Part shown: positions 1 through 7,149 of the stretch, in pieces
Layout of the letters: every line of letters begins with the position of its first letter
Position numbering within the stretch: position 1 is the stretch's first letter
Assembly (NCBI GenBank): GCA_903829565.1
Contig: CAIKQM010000436.1
Location: forward strand, 1-9,113
Source: an uncultured Planctomycetota bacterium
GTDB taxonomy: Bacteria > Planctomycetota > UBA1135 > GCA-002686595
Direction: 5' to 3'
Length of the DNA: 9,113 nt
Notes under the pieces: generated by a model
Told to the model about the DNA's origin: nothing
The model's input: only the letters and a program-made list of their open reading frames with translations
Databases searched by the model: none
Program-made: the position numbers and the translations under genes

Positions 1-585
1 CTGCTGCCTGCGAATGGCTACCTGATCGTGGACGACTGCCATGGCTTCGGTGTGCTGGGCGCGCAGGGACGCGGCACGCATGAACACCACCGCGTGCACG
101 ATCCGCGCTTGATCATCAACGGGACCTTGTCCAAAGCACTGGGCGCGTTTGGCGGCTTTGTTGCGGGGCCACAGAGCATCATCGAGCTCGTGCGGCAACG
201 CTCACATGCCTATGCGGGCTCTACTCCGGTGCCGCCGGCGTGTGTGCTTGCCGCCCATGCCGGCCTGCGCGAGCTGATCACCACGGCGACGCTGCCCCAC
301 GGCCGCCTAGCGCGTCTGCGCGCCAACACCGAGCGCGCACGCGCCATTTTGCGCGCCTGTGGACTCGCCCCGCACGAGCTACCGCTGCCGGTGTTTGCCT
401 TCACTCTGCCCACGCATGACGCCATGGAGCAGGCTTACCAGCGCCTGCTGCAGCTCGGCATGTTGGTGCCCTACATCCACTATCCCGACAGCTTGGGCGG
501 CTACTTCCGTCTGGCCGTCTCTGCGGCGCACACCGAACCCGACTTTGCCCTGCTCGAGCGCGGGCTGCGTGAGGTGCTCGCGTGA
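1..585 (+). CDS. Alpha-oxoamine synthase (BioF/KBL-like PLP aminotransferase), 3' part
   Basis: The 5' end lies outside the window; 194 codons remain, roughly the C-terminal half of a family that usually has about 390 residues. The family joins an amino acid to an acyl-CoA with loss of CO2 (for example 8-amino-7-oxononanoate synthase or glycine C-acetyltransferase) and is cytoplasmic. Counting from the window edge, VDDCHGFGVLG (residues 10-20) holds the Asp that pairs with the PLP ring nitrogen and the family His. NGTLSKALGAFGG (40-52) holds the PLP Schiff-base lysine K45. The C-terminal small domain, ending in a GYFRLAVSAAHT stretch, is complete. The usual DEAH is DDCH here, a mild variant. 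Its stop overlaps the lysA start by four bases (GTGA), which suggests translational coupling. The fold family is secure. The acyl-CoA and amino-acid substrates are not, so I give no gene symbol; BioF is one option. Confidence 0.87.
   Translation: MLPANGYLIVDDCHGFGVLGAQGRGTHEHHRVHDPRLIINGTLSKALGAFGGFVAGPQSIIELVRQRSHAYAGSTPVPPACVLAAHAGLRELITTATLPHGRLARLRANTERARAILRACGLAPHELPLPVFAFTLPTHDAMEQAYQRLLQLGMLVPYIHYPDSLGGYFRLAVSAAHTEPDFALLERGLREVLA
571..576 (+). promoter_or_regulatory. Ribosome binding site for lysA
   Basis: GAGGTG lies five bases before the GTG at 582, inside the last codons of the upstream gene. It is one of the few Shine-Dalgarno-like sites in the window and supports the GTG start and the four-base overlap. 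Confidence 0.5.
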
Positions 586-1817
586 GCCGTCCGGTTTGCT
601 TGACAGACGCCTTGCTGCAACAACTCGCCCAGCAGTACGGCACACCGCTGTGGGTCTATGATGCTGGCACGATTGCAGCGCGCGTACAGGAGCTGCGCTC
701 CTTTGACCGCATTCGGTATGCGCAAAAAGCCAACGGCAACTTGGCGGTGCTGGCACTCCTGCGCGACATGGGTGTGGATGTTGATGCCGTTTCAGCCGGT
801 GAAGTCGCCCGTGCCATGGCTGCGGGTTACGCGCCGGCCGACATCGTCTACACAGCCGATGTCTTTGACGCACCTGCGCTGGAGCTGGTCGGCAAACTGC
901 CGGTGCAAGTGAACTTGGGCTCCGCCTTCATGGTCGAGCAGCTCGCACGCGTGCGCCCGGGCGCCACAGCCACCGTGCGTGTGAATCCGGGCTTTGGTCA
1001 CGGCTACGCCAAGAAGACGAACACCGGCGGCGAAGCCAGCAAGCATGGTGTCTGGCATGCCGAACTTCCGGCTCTGATCGAACGTGCGCACGCCTTAGGC
1101 CTGACACTCGATGGCTTGCATGTGCACATCGGCTCGGGCTCTGATTTTGAGCACTTGACGCGCGTGTGCGCTGCGGTGAGTGACTTGGCACCGCTGTTTG
1201 GCAGCGCGCTGCGGCGCGTTTCCGCTGGTGGCGGACTGCCGGTCGCCTACAAGAGTCATGAGCCAGCCTTCGATGCGGCGCGCTTCTGTGCCACATGGCT
1301 GGCCACCAAGCACAGCATCGAACAGCGGCTGGGTCATGCGATCGAGTTGGAAGTCGAGCCTGGTCGACGCTTGGTCGCGGAGTGCGGCCTGTTGGTGACG
1401 CGTGTCTGTGGCACCAAGCGTCAGGGCACGCAGGACTACATCTTGGTCGATGCAGGCTTCAACGCCTTGGCGCGACCGGCCATGTACGGCGCGTGGCACG
1501 ACATCTCGATCGTTGGTGCCGCCGATACTGCGGCCGTTGCCCCTCGATTAGTTGCAGGACCTCTGTGCGAGTCGGGTGACATGTACACCCAAGGTCCCGG
1601 CGGTGAGATCGAACCGCGACTCTTGCCCGACGCTCGCGAAGGTGACTTGTTGCTTGTCCACGATGCAGGCGCATACGGTGCCAGCATGTCCTCGACCTAC
1701 AACGGCCACCCCTTGGCCGCTGAGGTGTTGGTGCACAATGGAGTCGCACACCTCGTGCGGCGCCGTCAGACCCTCGATGAACTCCTCGCGCAAGAGCGCG
1801 GATTGACCCAGCCATGA
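582..1817 (+). CDS. lysA: Diaminopimelate decarboxylase
   Basis: This PLP enzyme (fold type III) decarboxylates meso-diaminopimelate to L-lysine, the last step of lysine synthesis, in the cytoplasm. The 411 residues match the usual length of about 420. Visible motifs are the PLP lysine K49 in YAQKANGN, HIGSGSD (182-188), the glycine loop GGGLP (216-220) that binds the PLP phosphate, EPGRRLVAE (259-267), the substrate-binding CESGD (329-333), and DAGAYGASMSSTYN (361-374) with the active-site Tyr364. The stretch NPGFGHGYAKKTNTGGE (135-151) is very like E. coli LysA as I remember it, so this is the E. coli type. The start is GTG with a Shine-Dalgarno-like site. The gene overlaps its upstream neighbour (GTGA) and its downstream neighbour (ATGA), so it sits in the middle of an operon. 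A related decarboxylase of another diamino acid is possible, but the CESGD motif argues for LysA. Confidence 0.93.
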   Translation: MSRPVCLTDALLQQLAQQYGTPLWVYDAGTIAARVQELRSFDRIRYAQKANGNLAVLALLRDMGVDVDAVSAGEVARAMAAGYAPADIVYTADVFDAPALELVGKLPVQVNLGSAFMVEQLARVRPGATATVRVNPGFGHGYAKKTNTGGEASKHGVWHAELPALIERAHALGLTLDGLHVHIGSGSDFEHLTRVCAAVSDLAPLFGSALRRVSAGGGLPVAYKSHEPAFDAARFCATWLATKHSIEQRLGHAIELEVEPGRRLVAECGLLVTRVCGTKRQGTQDYILVDAGFNALARPAMYGAWHDISIVGAADTAAVAPRLVAGPLCESGDMYTQGPGGEIEPRLLPDAREGDLLLVHDAGAYGASMSSTYNGHPLAAEVLVHNGVAHLVRRRQTLDELLAQERGLTQP

Positions 1818-2302
1818 CCAAGAAAAAGCCCGACTTTCACGACGCTGACCTGATCCTCAAGCTGTATGACCTGCGCCGCGAGAAGGTCATGCGCGAATCG
1901 CGCAACGCCATCTTCGGCTTCGTGCCCAAGACCTACGAAGAGATGGTGGCGGTGCTGGCACCGGACCATCCGCTGAACGCGGCCTTCCGCCAAGTGTCGT
2001 CGTACTACGAGATGGCCTACGGCTTCGCACGTCACGGCACCATCAACGCCGAGCTGCTGGCGGAGAGCACGGTCGAAGGCCTGATCTTGTACTGCAAGGT
2101 GCTGCCCTTCTTGCCGCAACTGCGCGCAGAGTACTCGCCCTTCCAGTTCCAGAACGCCGAGTGGATGACCAAGAAGACGAAGGCCTACCAAGCGCGCATG
2201 CCGCTGGTGTTGGAGCGCGTGCGCAAGATGGGTTCGCCGTTGCCTGAGAAGACGAAGCCTGAGAAGACGAAGCTCAAGAAGGCGCTCAAGAAGAAGAGCT
2301 AG
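1814..2302 (+). CDS. Small conserved-looking protein of unknown function with a lysine-rich tail
   Basis: I do not recognise a family for these 162 residues. The ATG overlaps the lysA stop (ATGA, 1814-1817) and no Shine-Dalgarno site is visible, so translation probably depends on lysA. There is no signal peptide or clear membrane segment, so a soluble cytoplasmic protein is likely. The N-terminus is charged and looks helical (residues 10-50). The middle (55-115) is rich in aromatic residues, for example SSYYEMAYGFARHG and a QLRAEYSPFQFQNAEW stretch, and looks like a folded alpha-helical domain. The tail from about residue 139 is low-complexity and basic: PEKTK occurs twice, then LKKALKKKS. 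Such tails often bind nucleic acid or are simply disordered; neither is shown here. Codon use resembles lysA, and the reading frame is unbroken and begins in exact coupling, so I treat it as a real gene. Confidence 0.75.
   Translation: MTKKKPDFHDADLILKLYDLRREKVMRESRNAIFGFVPKTYEEMVAVLAPDHPLNAAFRQVSSYYEMAYGFARHGTINAELLAESTVEGLILYCKVLPFLPQLRAEYSPFQFQNAEWMTKKTKAYQARMPLVLERVRKMGSPLPEKTKPEKTKLKKALKKKS
2243..2272 (+). repeat. Perfect 15-base tandem duplication in the tail of the unknown gene
   Basis: The unit CCTGAGAAGACGAAG occurs twice back to back and encodes PEKTK-PEKTK in frame. The following bases (CTCAAGAAG, then GCG, then CTCAAGAAG) form a second, looser repeat encoding LKKALKK. Because the unit is a multiple of three, a change in copy number would keep the frame. 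Confidence 0.9.
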
Positions 2303-2317
2303 GTCGATCCGCGCCGT

Positions 2318-3016
2318 CTACGCGAGGTCGAAGATCAATACCTCGCTCCCAGCAGAGGCCGTGATGGTGATCGCGGCCTCTGCTTCCATTGCGGCGGCAT
2401 CACCGGCGCTGAGTGACTTGCCATTGACTGTGGCACTGCCCTTGGCGAGGTGGACCCATGCGCCACGACCAGCAGCGAGCGGCACACTCCACTCACGCGC
2501 TTCGTGGGCGCGCGCCACCCACAGGCGCACATCAGCTTCGACCGCGATGGATCCGGAGGCTCCGTCGGGCGAAAGCACGAGCACAGGCTCCTGTCGTTCA
2601 AGAGCCACCGTAAAGTTCTTTTGACCGTAGCGCGGAGTCAAACCGCGCTCCCGCGGCAGCATCCAAATCTGCAGCAAGTGCGCATCCACAGTCGGCGATG
2701 GATTGAACTCGCTGTGCATGACGCCACGCCCGGCCGACATGTACTGGGCTTCACCTGGCCCCACCGCGGCCCCATTGCCCATCGAGTCCTTGTGCTCCAA
2801 CTGCCCGGCCAGCATCCATGTCACGATCTCCATGTCGCGGTGACCGTGCATGGGAAAGCCCGCACCCGCAGCGACCTTGTCGTCATTGATGACACGCAAG
2901 GAGCGCCAGCCCATGTGCCGCGGATCAAAGTACTCGGCAAAGGAGAAGGTAAAGCGACTATCGAGCCAACCATGGTTGGCACGGCCGCGTTCCGCAGATC
3001 TGCGCAAGGTGATCAT
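2318..3016 (-). CDS. Pirin-family bicupin protein (YhhW-like)
   Basis: Pirins are two-domain cupins that bind a metal, usually iron. Some, such as E. coli YhhW, have quercetinase activity, and others act as regulators or partners of other proteins. The reading frame stays open further upstream, but the family begins near MITLRRSAERG. The ATG at 3016 gives 232 residues, matching the roughly 231 of YhhW. Metal ligands are present at the expected places: H57 and H59 in PMHGHRDME, and H101 and E103 in GVMHSEFN. The second cupin domain runs from about residue 135 to 232. No signal peptide is present, so it is cytoplasmic. No Shine-Dalgarno site is visible. It stands alone, convergent with the gene on its left and divergent from the serine hydrolase. 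Assignment to the family is firm; its physiological role is not. Confidence 0.93.
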   Translation of the reverse strand: MITLRRSAERGRANHGWLDSRFTFSFAEYFDPRHMGWRSLRVINDDKVAAGAGFPMHGHRDMEIVTWMLAGQLEHKDSMGNGAAVGPGEAQYMSAGRGVMHSEFNPSPTVDAHLLQIWMLPRERGLTPRYGQKNFTVALERQEPVLVLSPDGASGSIAVEADVRLWVARAHEAREWSVPLAAGRGAWVHLAKGSATVNGKSLSAGDAAAMEAEAAITITASAGSEVLIFDLA

Positions 3017-3050
3017 GCCCACATCGTAGGATGAGGGCGAGGTCCTCTGC
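3017..3050. promoter_or_regulatory. Short divergent intergenic region between the pirin and serine hydrolase genes
   Basis: Only 34 bases separate the two divergent start codons. On the + strand, GAGG at 3039-3042 lies eight bases before the ATG at 3051 and is a plausible ribosome binding site. A TAG at 3027-3029, in frame with that ATG and with no other start codon between, fixes the ATG as the earliest possible start. I see no clear -10/-35 pair. At least one promoter must reach into the neighbouring coding sequence. Confidence 0.5.
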
Positions 3051-4229
3051 ATGCTCCCCTTCGTAGCTCTCGCTCTAGGTCTCGTGGCCCACCCGCAAAC
3101 CGGCAGTTCGGAGCTGAAGCTCGAGCCCCTGCTGCGGGCCCGCCCCACGACGCGCAAGCTTCTGGAACAACGCGCCCAGTACCGCTTGCAAGTGCTCGTC
3201 ACGCAAGTGCACACCGCTGCAGATGGCCGCGTGAGCATCACACAAAGCGCTCTGGCGCCCGATGCGGAATACACCTACCCCGCAAGCGCCATCAAGCTTC
3301 TGGGGGCGATTGCTGCGGTGCAGCGGTTGGAGGAGCTGCAACAAGCCAAGCTGCCGATCACGCTGGATACGCCCCTTTCCTTTGAACCGCTCTTCGACGG
3401 GGACGTCGCGTACCGCAGCGACAGCAGCAATGCGGACGGAGCGCAGGTCACCCTGCGCCACGAAGTACGCAAGCTCTTCTTGGTGAGTGACAACCCGGCT
3501 TACAACCGCTGTGTGGACTACGCCGGGCGCGCGGAGCTGCACCGCATGTGCACCTCCGCCGGCTTGACCAGCGTACGCGCACTGCATCGCTTGTCGGTGG
3601 CGCGCACCGAAGCTCAGAACCGCCAGACGCCGCAGATCTTGTGGCGCAATGACAAGGGTGAGTGGCAGAGCCTGCTGCCGGCGCGCAACGATCAAGGCGA
3701 GTACCCGCCTCTGCGCATGAACGGTTGGCAAGTGGGCACCAGCTGGACGCGCGACAACGGTGAGCTAGTGGCCCAGCCGATGGACTTCTCGACAAAGAAC
3801 CGCGTGGCTTTGAGTGAGTTGCAAGCGGCCTTGGGAATGCTAGTTGAGCCGCAACTTGCCAAGCTACTCACGACAGCCTCGAGCGCGGGATGGGCCTTGA
3901 CCGACACGCATCGCGCATTCCTTGTCGCCACGGCGAGCAGCGACCATGGAACGGAATCGGGCCGTTACAAGTTCCTGTTGCCCGGGCTGCTGAAGCACGG
4001 AGCGCGCGAGCGCTGGACCTATGCCAACAAGATCGGTCGCGCCTATGGCTTCTCGACCGAGAACGCCTGGCTGGCTGACAAGCAAACCGGACGCACCTTG
4101 CTGGTCACTGCGGTGCTGTACACCAATGCCGATGGTGTGTTGAACGACGGCAAGTACGAATATGCAGAGATCGCCGACCCCTTCTTCGAGGAGCTCGGCG
4201 ATCTCTTGGGTGAGTGGCTGGCGCGCTGA
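3051..4229 (+). CDS. Class A beta-lactamase-like serine hydrolase, probably exported
   Basis: The protein has 392 residues. The N-terminus (LPFVALALGLVAHPQ) is hydrophobic and looks like a short signal peptide, though it lacks the usual basic residues, so export is inferred. Catalytic motifs of the penicillin-binding/class A beta-lactamase fold are in order. The SxxK serine motif is SAIK (S79, K82) in YPASAIKLL, the SDN box is at 146-148 in FLVSDNPAYNR, and NKIG (326-329) stands where KTG is expected. Between them RTEAQN (185-190) resembles the omega-loop ExxxN of true beta-lactamases but is one residue shorter. The stretch from there to KIG is about twice as long as in TEM-type enzymes. This suggests a lineage of related serine hydrolases rather than a resistance enzyme. 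A role on peptide or ester substrates in the periplasm is possible; the substrate is unknown. The gene stands alone and meets the next gene tail to tail with four bases between. Confidence 0.85.
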   Translation: MLPFVALALGLVAHPQTGSSELKLEPLLRARPTTRKLLEQRAQYRLQVLVTQVHTAADGRVSITQSALAPDAEYTYPASAIKLLGAIAAVQRLEELQQAKLPITLDTPLSFEPLFDGDVAYRSDSSNADGAQVTLRHEVRKLFLVSDNPAYNRCVDYAGRAELHRMCTSAGLTSVRALHRLSVARTEAQNRQTPQILWRNDKGEWQSLLPARNDQGEYPPLRMNGWQVGTSWTRDNGELVAQPMDFSTKNRVALSELQAALGMLVEPQLAKLLTTASSAGWALTDTHRAFLVATASSDHGTESGRYKFLLPGLLKHGARERWTYANKIGRAYGFSTENAWLADKQTGRTLLVTAVLYTNADGVLNDGKYEYAEIADPFFEELGDLLGEWLAR

Positions 4230-4233
4230 ACGA

Positions 4234-5430
4234 TTAGCTGCCGGAGCGCGACAACTCGTCGAGCTTGGGCATCATGGCCTTGCGAATGCGCTCACGCACA
4301 AAGGCCTTATCCTTGCCCGCCGCGTCCTGCCCGTCACCGGCTGAAGGGAACAACTCGGCGTACGCGAAGTACGACACACCGTTGTGCACATCCAAAGCAC
4401 GCTGGATGCGTGCCACTTGGTTGTCGATGTCCTTCGAGCCCATCATCATGCCCATGACCACCGGGGTGCCACGCGCAATGACCTTCCACTGGTCGCAGAC
4501 CTGCGAGTACTTGGCGACATCATCGGTGTAGTTCATGGGATAGACCGCGTCGAGCAGGCTATCTTTCATCCACTGATCAATGTCCTGTGCGTAGTTCGTC
4601 AGGTGGTGCTTGGGATCGGTGCCCGTGGCCGCCGTCAGTTCGCAGTTGCGCTTGGTCGTGTTGACCATGTGACGAATGTCGCGCAACAAGTTGGTGATCT
4701 GATCAGCCTTCCATTGCGTCCACGCGGCGCGATCTTGATCGGGCTTCTTGCCCGTTTCCGCCTCAAACAAGGCCACGGTCTTGGGATCGCGCAGCCAATC
4801 CGAGTTCGAGCCCTTCGGCGTGGCCGGAGGTTCGCTCGGCATGCGGATGTAGTCCAAGTGCAGACCATCGACGCCATAGCGGCCCACGATGTCGCGACAC
4901 ACATTCACCAAGTACCGACGCACTTCCGGCAGCGCAGGGTTCAGCGAGACATAGAAGTCCTTGCTCAACTCCTGGCGCTTGCCGTTCTGGTCGTACCACA
5001 TCCATTCCGGATGCGCGTTGTAGAGCTGCTTGAGCTCCTTCGGCGGCGTGCCGCCACGCCACGCGGGCATCACGTTGATCCACGCATGCACTTGCATGCC
5101 ACGGCGATGACCTTCTTCGACCATCACGGCCAACGGGTCGAAGCCCGGATCACTGAACTCGAACTGCTCGGCCCACGGCTCGTAGCTCGAACGGTAGAAC
5201 GCCGTGCCGTTGCCGCGCACTTGGAACAGGATCGTCGTCACGCCCGCACTGCGGCAGTTCTCGGCGATCGTCTCCAGATCCGCGCGCGTCTTGTAATCAA
5301 AGCGCGTGACCCACATGGCGCGCGTGCGCGTGCGAGTCTTCGCTTCTTTGGGGATGCTCTCGCAAGACCCGAGGAAGCTGGACAGTACGAGGAGAACGAG
5401 GAGTGTGGCGGCGGTGTAGATGCGGTTCAT
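4234..5430 (-). CDS. GHL10-type glycoside-hydrolase-like lipoprotein (DUF187 family, DigH-like)
   Basis: This is a TIM-barrel protein of the glycosyl-hydrolase-like 10 family. E. coli DigH (YddW), a member, is an outer-membrane lipoprotein that cleaves peptidoglycan strands stripped of stem peptides. The related domain of PgaB acts on partly deacetylated poly-GlcNAc. The start at 5430 gives 398 residues beginning with a lipoprotein signal: a hydrophobic run, then LGSC with lipidated C23. The domain opens with RAMWVTRFDY (38-47). Further signature pieces are FQVRGNGTAFY (69-79), HAWINVMPAW (115-124), GLHLDYIRMP (189-198) with D193 as a candidate catalytic acid, and DAVYPMNYTDD (294-304). The start codon overlaps the symporter's stop (ATGA), so it is the last gene of the nagB operon. 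That context points to amino-sugar glycan as substrate, which is an inference. The reading frame extends further upstream, but the lipoprotein signal fixes this start. Confidence 0.87.
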   Translation of the reverse strand: MNRIYTAATLLVLLVLSSFLGSCESIPKEAKTRTRTRAMWVTRFDYKTRADLETIAENCRSAGVTTILFQVRGNGTAFYRSSYEPWAEQFEFSDPGFDPLAVMVEEGHRRGMQVHAWINVMPAWRGGTPPKELKQLYNAHPEWMWYDQNGKRQELSKDFYVSLNPALPEVRRYLVNVCRDIVGRYGVDGLHLDYIRMPSEPPATPKGSNSDWLRDPKTVALFEAETGKKPDQDRAAWTQWKADQITNLLRDIRHMVNTTKRNCELTAATGTDPKHHLTNYAQDIDQWMKDSLLDAVYPMNYTDDVAKYSQVCDQWKVIARGTPVVMGMMMGSKDIDNQVARIQRALDVHNGVSYFAYAELFPSAGDGQDAAGKDKAFVRERIRKAMMPKLDELSRSGS

Positions 5431-7142
5431 GGAGTCTCGGTGCGCGTCGCATCGCCCGGTCGCGCCAACAGCACGCCGAGCGCCATCGAGACAGCGCAGC
5501 CAAGCGGAACATACCAAGGCCAAGCGAGCGGTTGAAGCACCGGCGGTCGACCGGGTCCTTGCTCAGTCGCCAAGGCGCCATGTCCTGCCAACCACCACGC
5601 GAGCACGAGAGTGGCAGCCAAAGCCCATGTGGCCGTGCCTCCTGCGTGACGAACCGGGCCCAGACCGCGACGACTCCACCAAAGGGCCAACACCAGCATC
5701 CCGCTGGCGCCGACGACGAGTTGCGGGACTGGACCCTGCCACGCCACCGCGTAGACCATCAGGGCCGACACAGGTGCGGCCCACAACCAGCCGGACCCAC
5801 CGATCTGAGGCCAACGCAACGCCAGCAGGAACGCTGCTAGCAACGCGCCCTGTGTGTAGCCCGCCATCGAGAGCCCCAAGTCCAAAAGGGATGCATAGGA
5901 GCGCGACAGAGGATCCATGGCCCATGCCACCGCCGCGATCAGCACACCGAAGCCGAGGATCAGCCAGCGCGACGTGCGCAGAGCACGACCATCGTCTCGC
6001 GCGTGGTTGGGCATCCACGCGTGCAACACCGTCTGTGCCAAGGCCGCCAGGACCGCATCCAAGCTCGAAATCGCGGCAGCAAACACACCCGCCACCACGA
6101 AGCCGCGCAGGCCTTCGGGCAGAGTCGTTGCCACAAAGACCGGCAGGATGCGGTCGCGCTTCTCTTGCACCAACGCCAGAGCTTCGCCCTGCAGCGGATG
6201 AGCCGCGTACCACGCGGCCAGTGCGATCCCCACCCAGGCCACCAACAGCCCCACGAGTACCGCCACCGCGCTAGTCGTCACGGCCAAGCGCGCTTCGCGC
6301 ACACCGCGACAACAGAGGATGCGTTGGGCCATCAACTGATCGACACCGTAGGCACCGATGTTGCCGAAGCCCGTGGCGAGCAACGCCGCCCAGAAGGTGT
6401 AGGCCTTGGTGGGGCTGGTATCGAAGTCGAGGATGCGTGCTCGGCCGCTCTCGACTCCGTACTCCCACAGCGCGCCCACGCCGCCGTCGAGGCGGCTCAC
6501 GATCCACACGAACACCGCGAGAGACGAGGCCACAAAGGCCACGAACAGCAGCACATCGGTCCACACGACCGTGACGATGCCGCCCAGCCAGGTCCACACC
6601 ACGGCCACTAGCGTGATGAGGCCGATCGACAGCGCGATGCTGGGCACACCTGTGGACTGTTCGAGCGCCGCCAGTTGCCCGGCGAGCAGGATCTCCAGCA
6701 CGACCGCCGTCAAGTACACGCGCGCGGCTTGCGACAAGGTGCCACCCACCGCGCCGAGGAAGGTCATCATGCGGCGCACGGGCTCGCCCAGTCGCCGTCC
6801 TACCCAATCGTAAGGACTGTAGATCTCCTGCTCGTAGTACGCAGGCACCAACCACCACGCGATGGCAAAGCGCGCCACCACGCTGCCGATCAAGGTGAGT
6901 TGCAGGTAGGTCGAACTGCCGCCCTCGAAGTACACGATCGCTGGCAACGAGACCAAGGTCAGCGCGCTGATCTCGGTCGCCACGATGGAGGCGCTGACGG
7001 CCCACCAAGGCAGCTGTTTGCCGCCCAAGAAGAACTCGCGCATCGTCGCGCCGCGACCGAACCACATCCCGAACAGAGAGGTAAGCAGCAGCACGCCCGC
7101 CACTACGGCCCAATCGATGGCGCTGAACGCGAAGCCTGTCAT
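5427..7142 (-). CDS. Sodium:solute symporter (SSS family), probable amino-sugar importer
   Basis: This inner-membrane protein of 571 residues has about 14-15 hydrophobic segments and couples sodium to solute uptake. The ATG at 7142 places MTGFAFSAIDWAVV at the start of the first membrane segment, as in the family. Typical pieces are FFLGGKQLPWW (37-47), a WTWLGGIVTVVWTDVLL stretch (183-199), FGNIGAYGVDQLMAQRIL (259-276), which corresponds to the conserved region around the vSGLT 'NQ..QR' motif, and FAAAISSLDAVLAAL (354-368), whose S359 and S360 match the serines of the Na2 sodium site. Members carry sugars, sialic acid, amino acids or nucleosides, and sequence alone does not give the substrate. 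Seven bases separate it from the kinase gene and its stop overlaps the lipoprotein gene by four bases, so an amino sugar or short glycan fragment is the likely cargo. Confidence 0.88.
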   Translation of the reverse strand: MTGFAFSAIDWAVVAGVLLLTSLFGMWFGRGATMREFFLGGKQLPWWAVSASIVATEISALTLVSLPAIVYFEGGSSTYLQLTLIGSVVARFAIAWWLVPAYYEQEIYSPYDWVGRRLGEPVRRMMTFLGAVGGTLSQAARVYLTAVVLEILLAGQLAALEQSTGVPSIALSIGLITLVAVVWTWLGGIVTVVWTDVLLFVAFVASSLAVFVWIVSRLDGGVGALWEYGVESGRARILDFDTSPTKAYTFWAALLATGFGNIGAYGVDQLMAQRILCCRGVREARLAVTTSAVAVLVGLLVAWVGIALAAWYAAHPLQGEALALVQEKRDRILPVFVATTLPEGLRGFVVAGVFAAAISSLDAVLAALAQTVLHAWMPNHARDDGRALRTSRWLILGFGVLIAAVAWAMDPLSRSYASLLDLGLSMAGYTQGALLAAFLLALRWPQIGGSGWLWAAPVSALMVYAVAWQGPVPQLVVGASGMLVLALWWSRRGLGPVRHAGGTATWALAATLVLAWWLAGHGALATEQGPGRPPVLQPLAWPWYVPLGCAVSMALGVLLARPGDATRTETP

Positions 7143-7149
7143 GGCACCA

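Noticed and set aside
2450..3034. + strand open frame of 194 codons opposite the pirin gene
   Set aside because: No recognisable domain. The opposite frame has all four pirin metal ligands at family positions.
3017..3274. N-terminal extension of the pirin frame up to 3274
   Set aside because: It would add 86 Arg/Ser/Cys-rich residues overlapping the serine hydrolase gene. The family starts at the MITLRRS position and the 232-residue form matches the usual length.
3051..4229. Reading the serine hydrolase as an antibiotic-resistance beta-lactamase
   Set aside because: KTG is KIG, the omega-loop motif is altered and the protein is about 100 residues longer than class A beta-lactamases; no mobile-element context is present.
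4384..5535. Long + strand open frame of 383 codons opposite the GHL10 lipoprotein gene
   Set aside because: Its translation is rich in Arg, His and Val without domain motifs, as expected for the complement of GC-rich coding DNA. The - strand frame has clear family signatures and a lipobox.
5420..6274. + strand open frame of 284 codons opposite the symporter gene
   Set aside because: Low-complexity Pro/Arg/Ser/Thr translation, lying entirely across a well-supported symporter gene; an antisense shadow.
6271..7113. - strand open frame of 280 codons in another frame of the symporter gene
   Set aside because: Arg/Gly/Ala-rich with no motif; the overlapping symporter frame has membrane segments and sodium-site residues.
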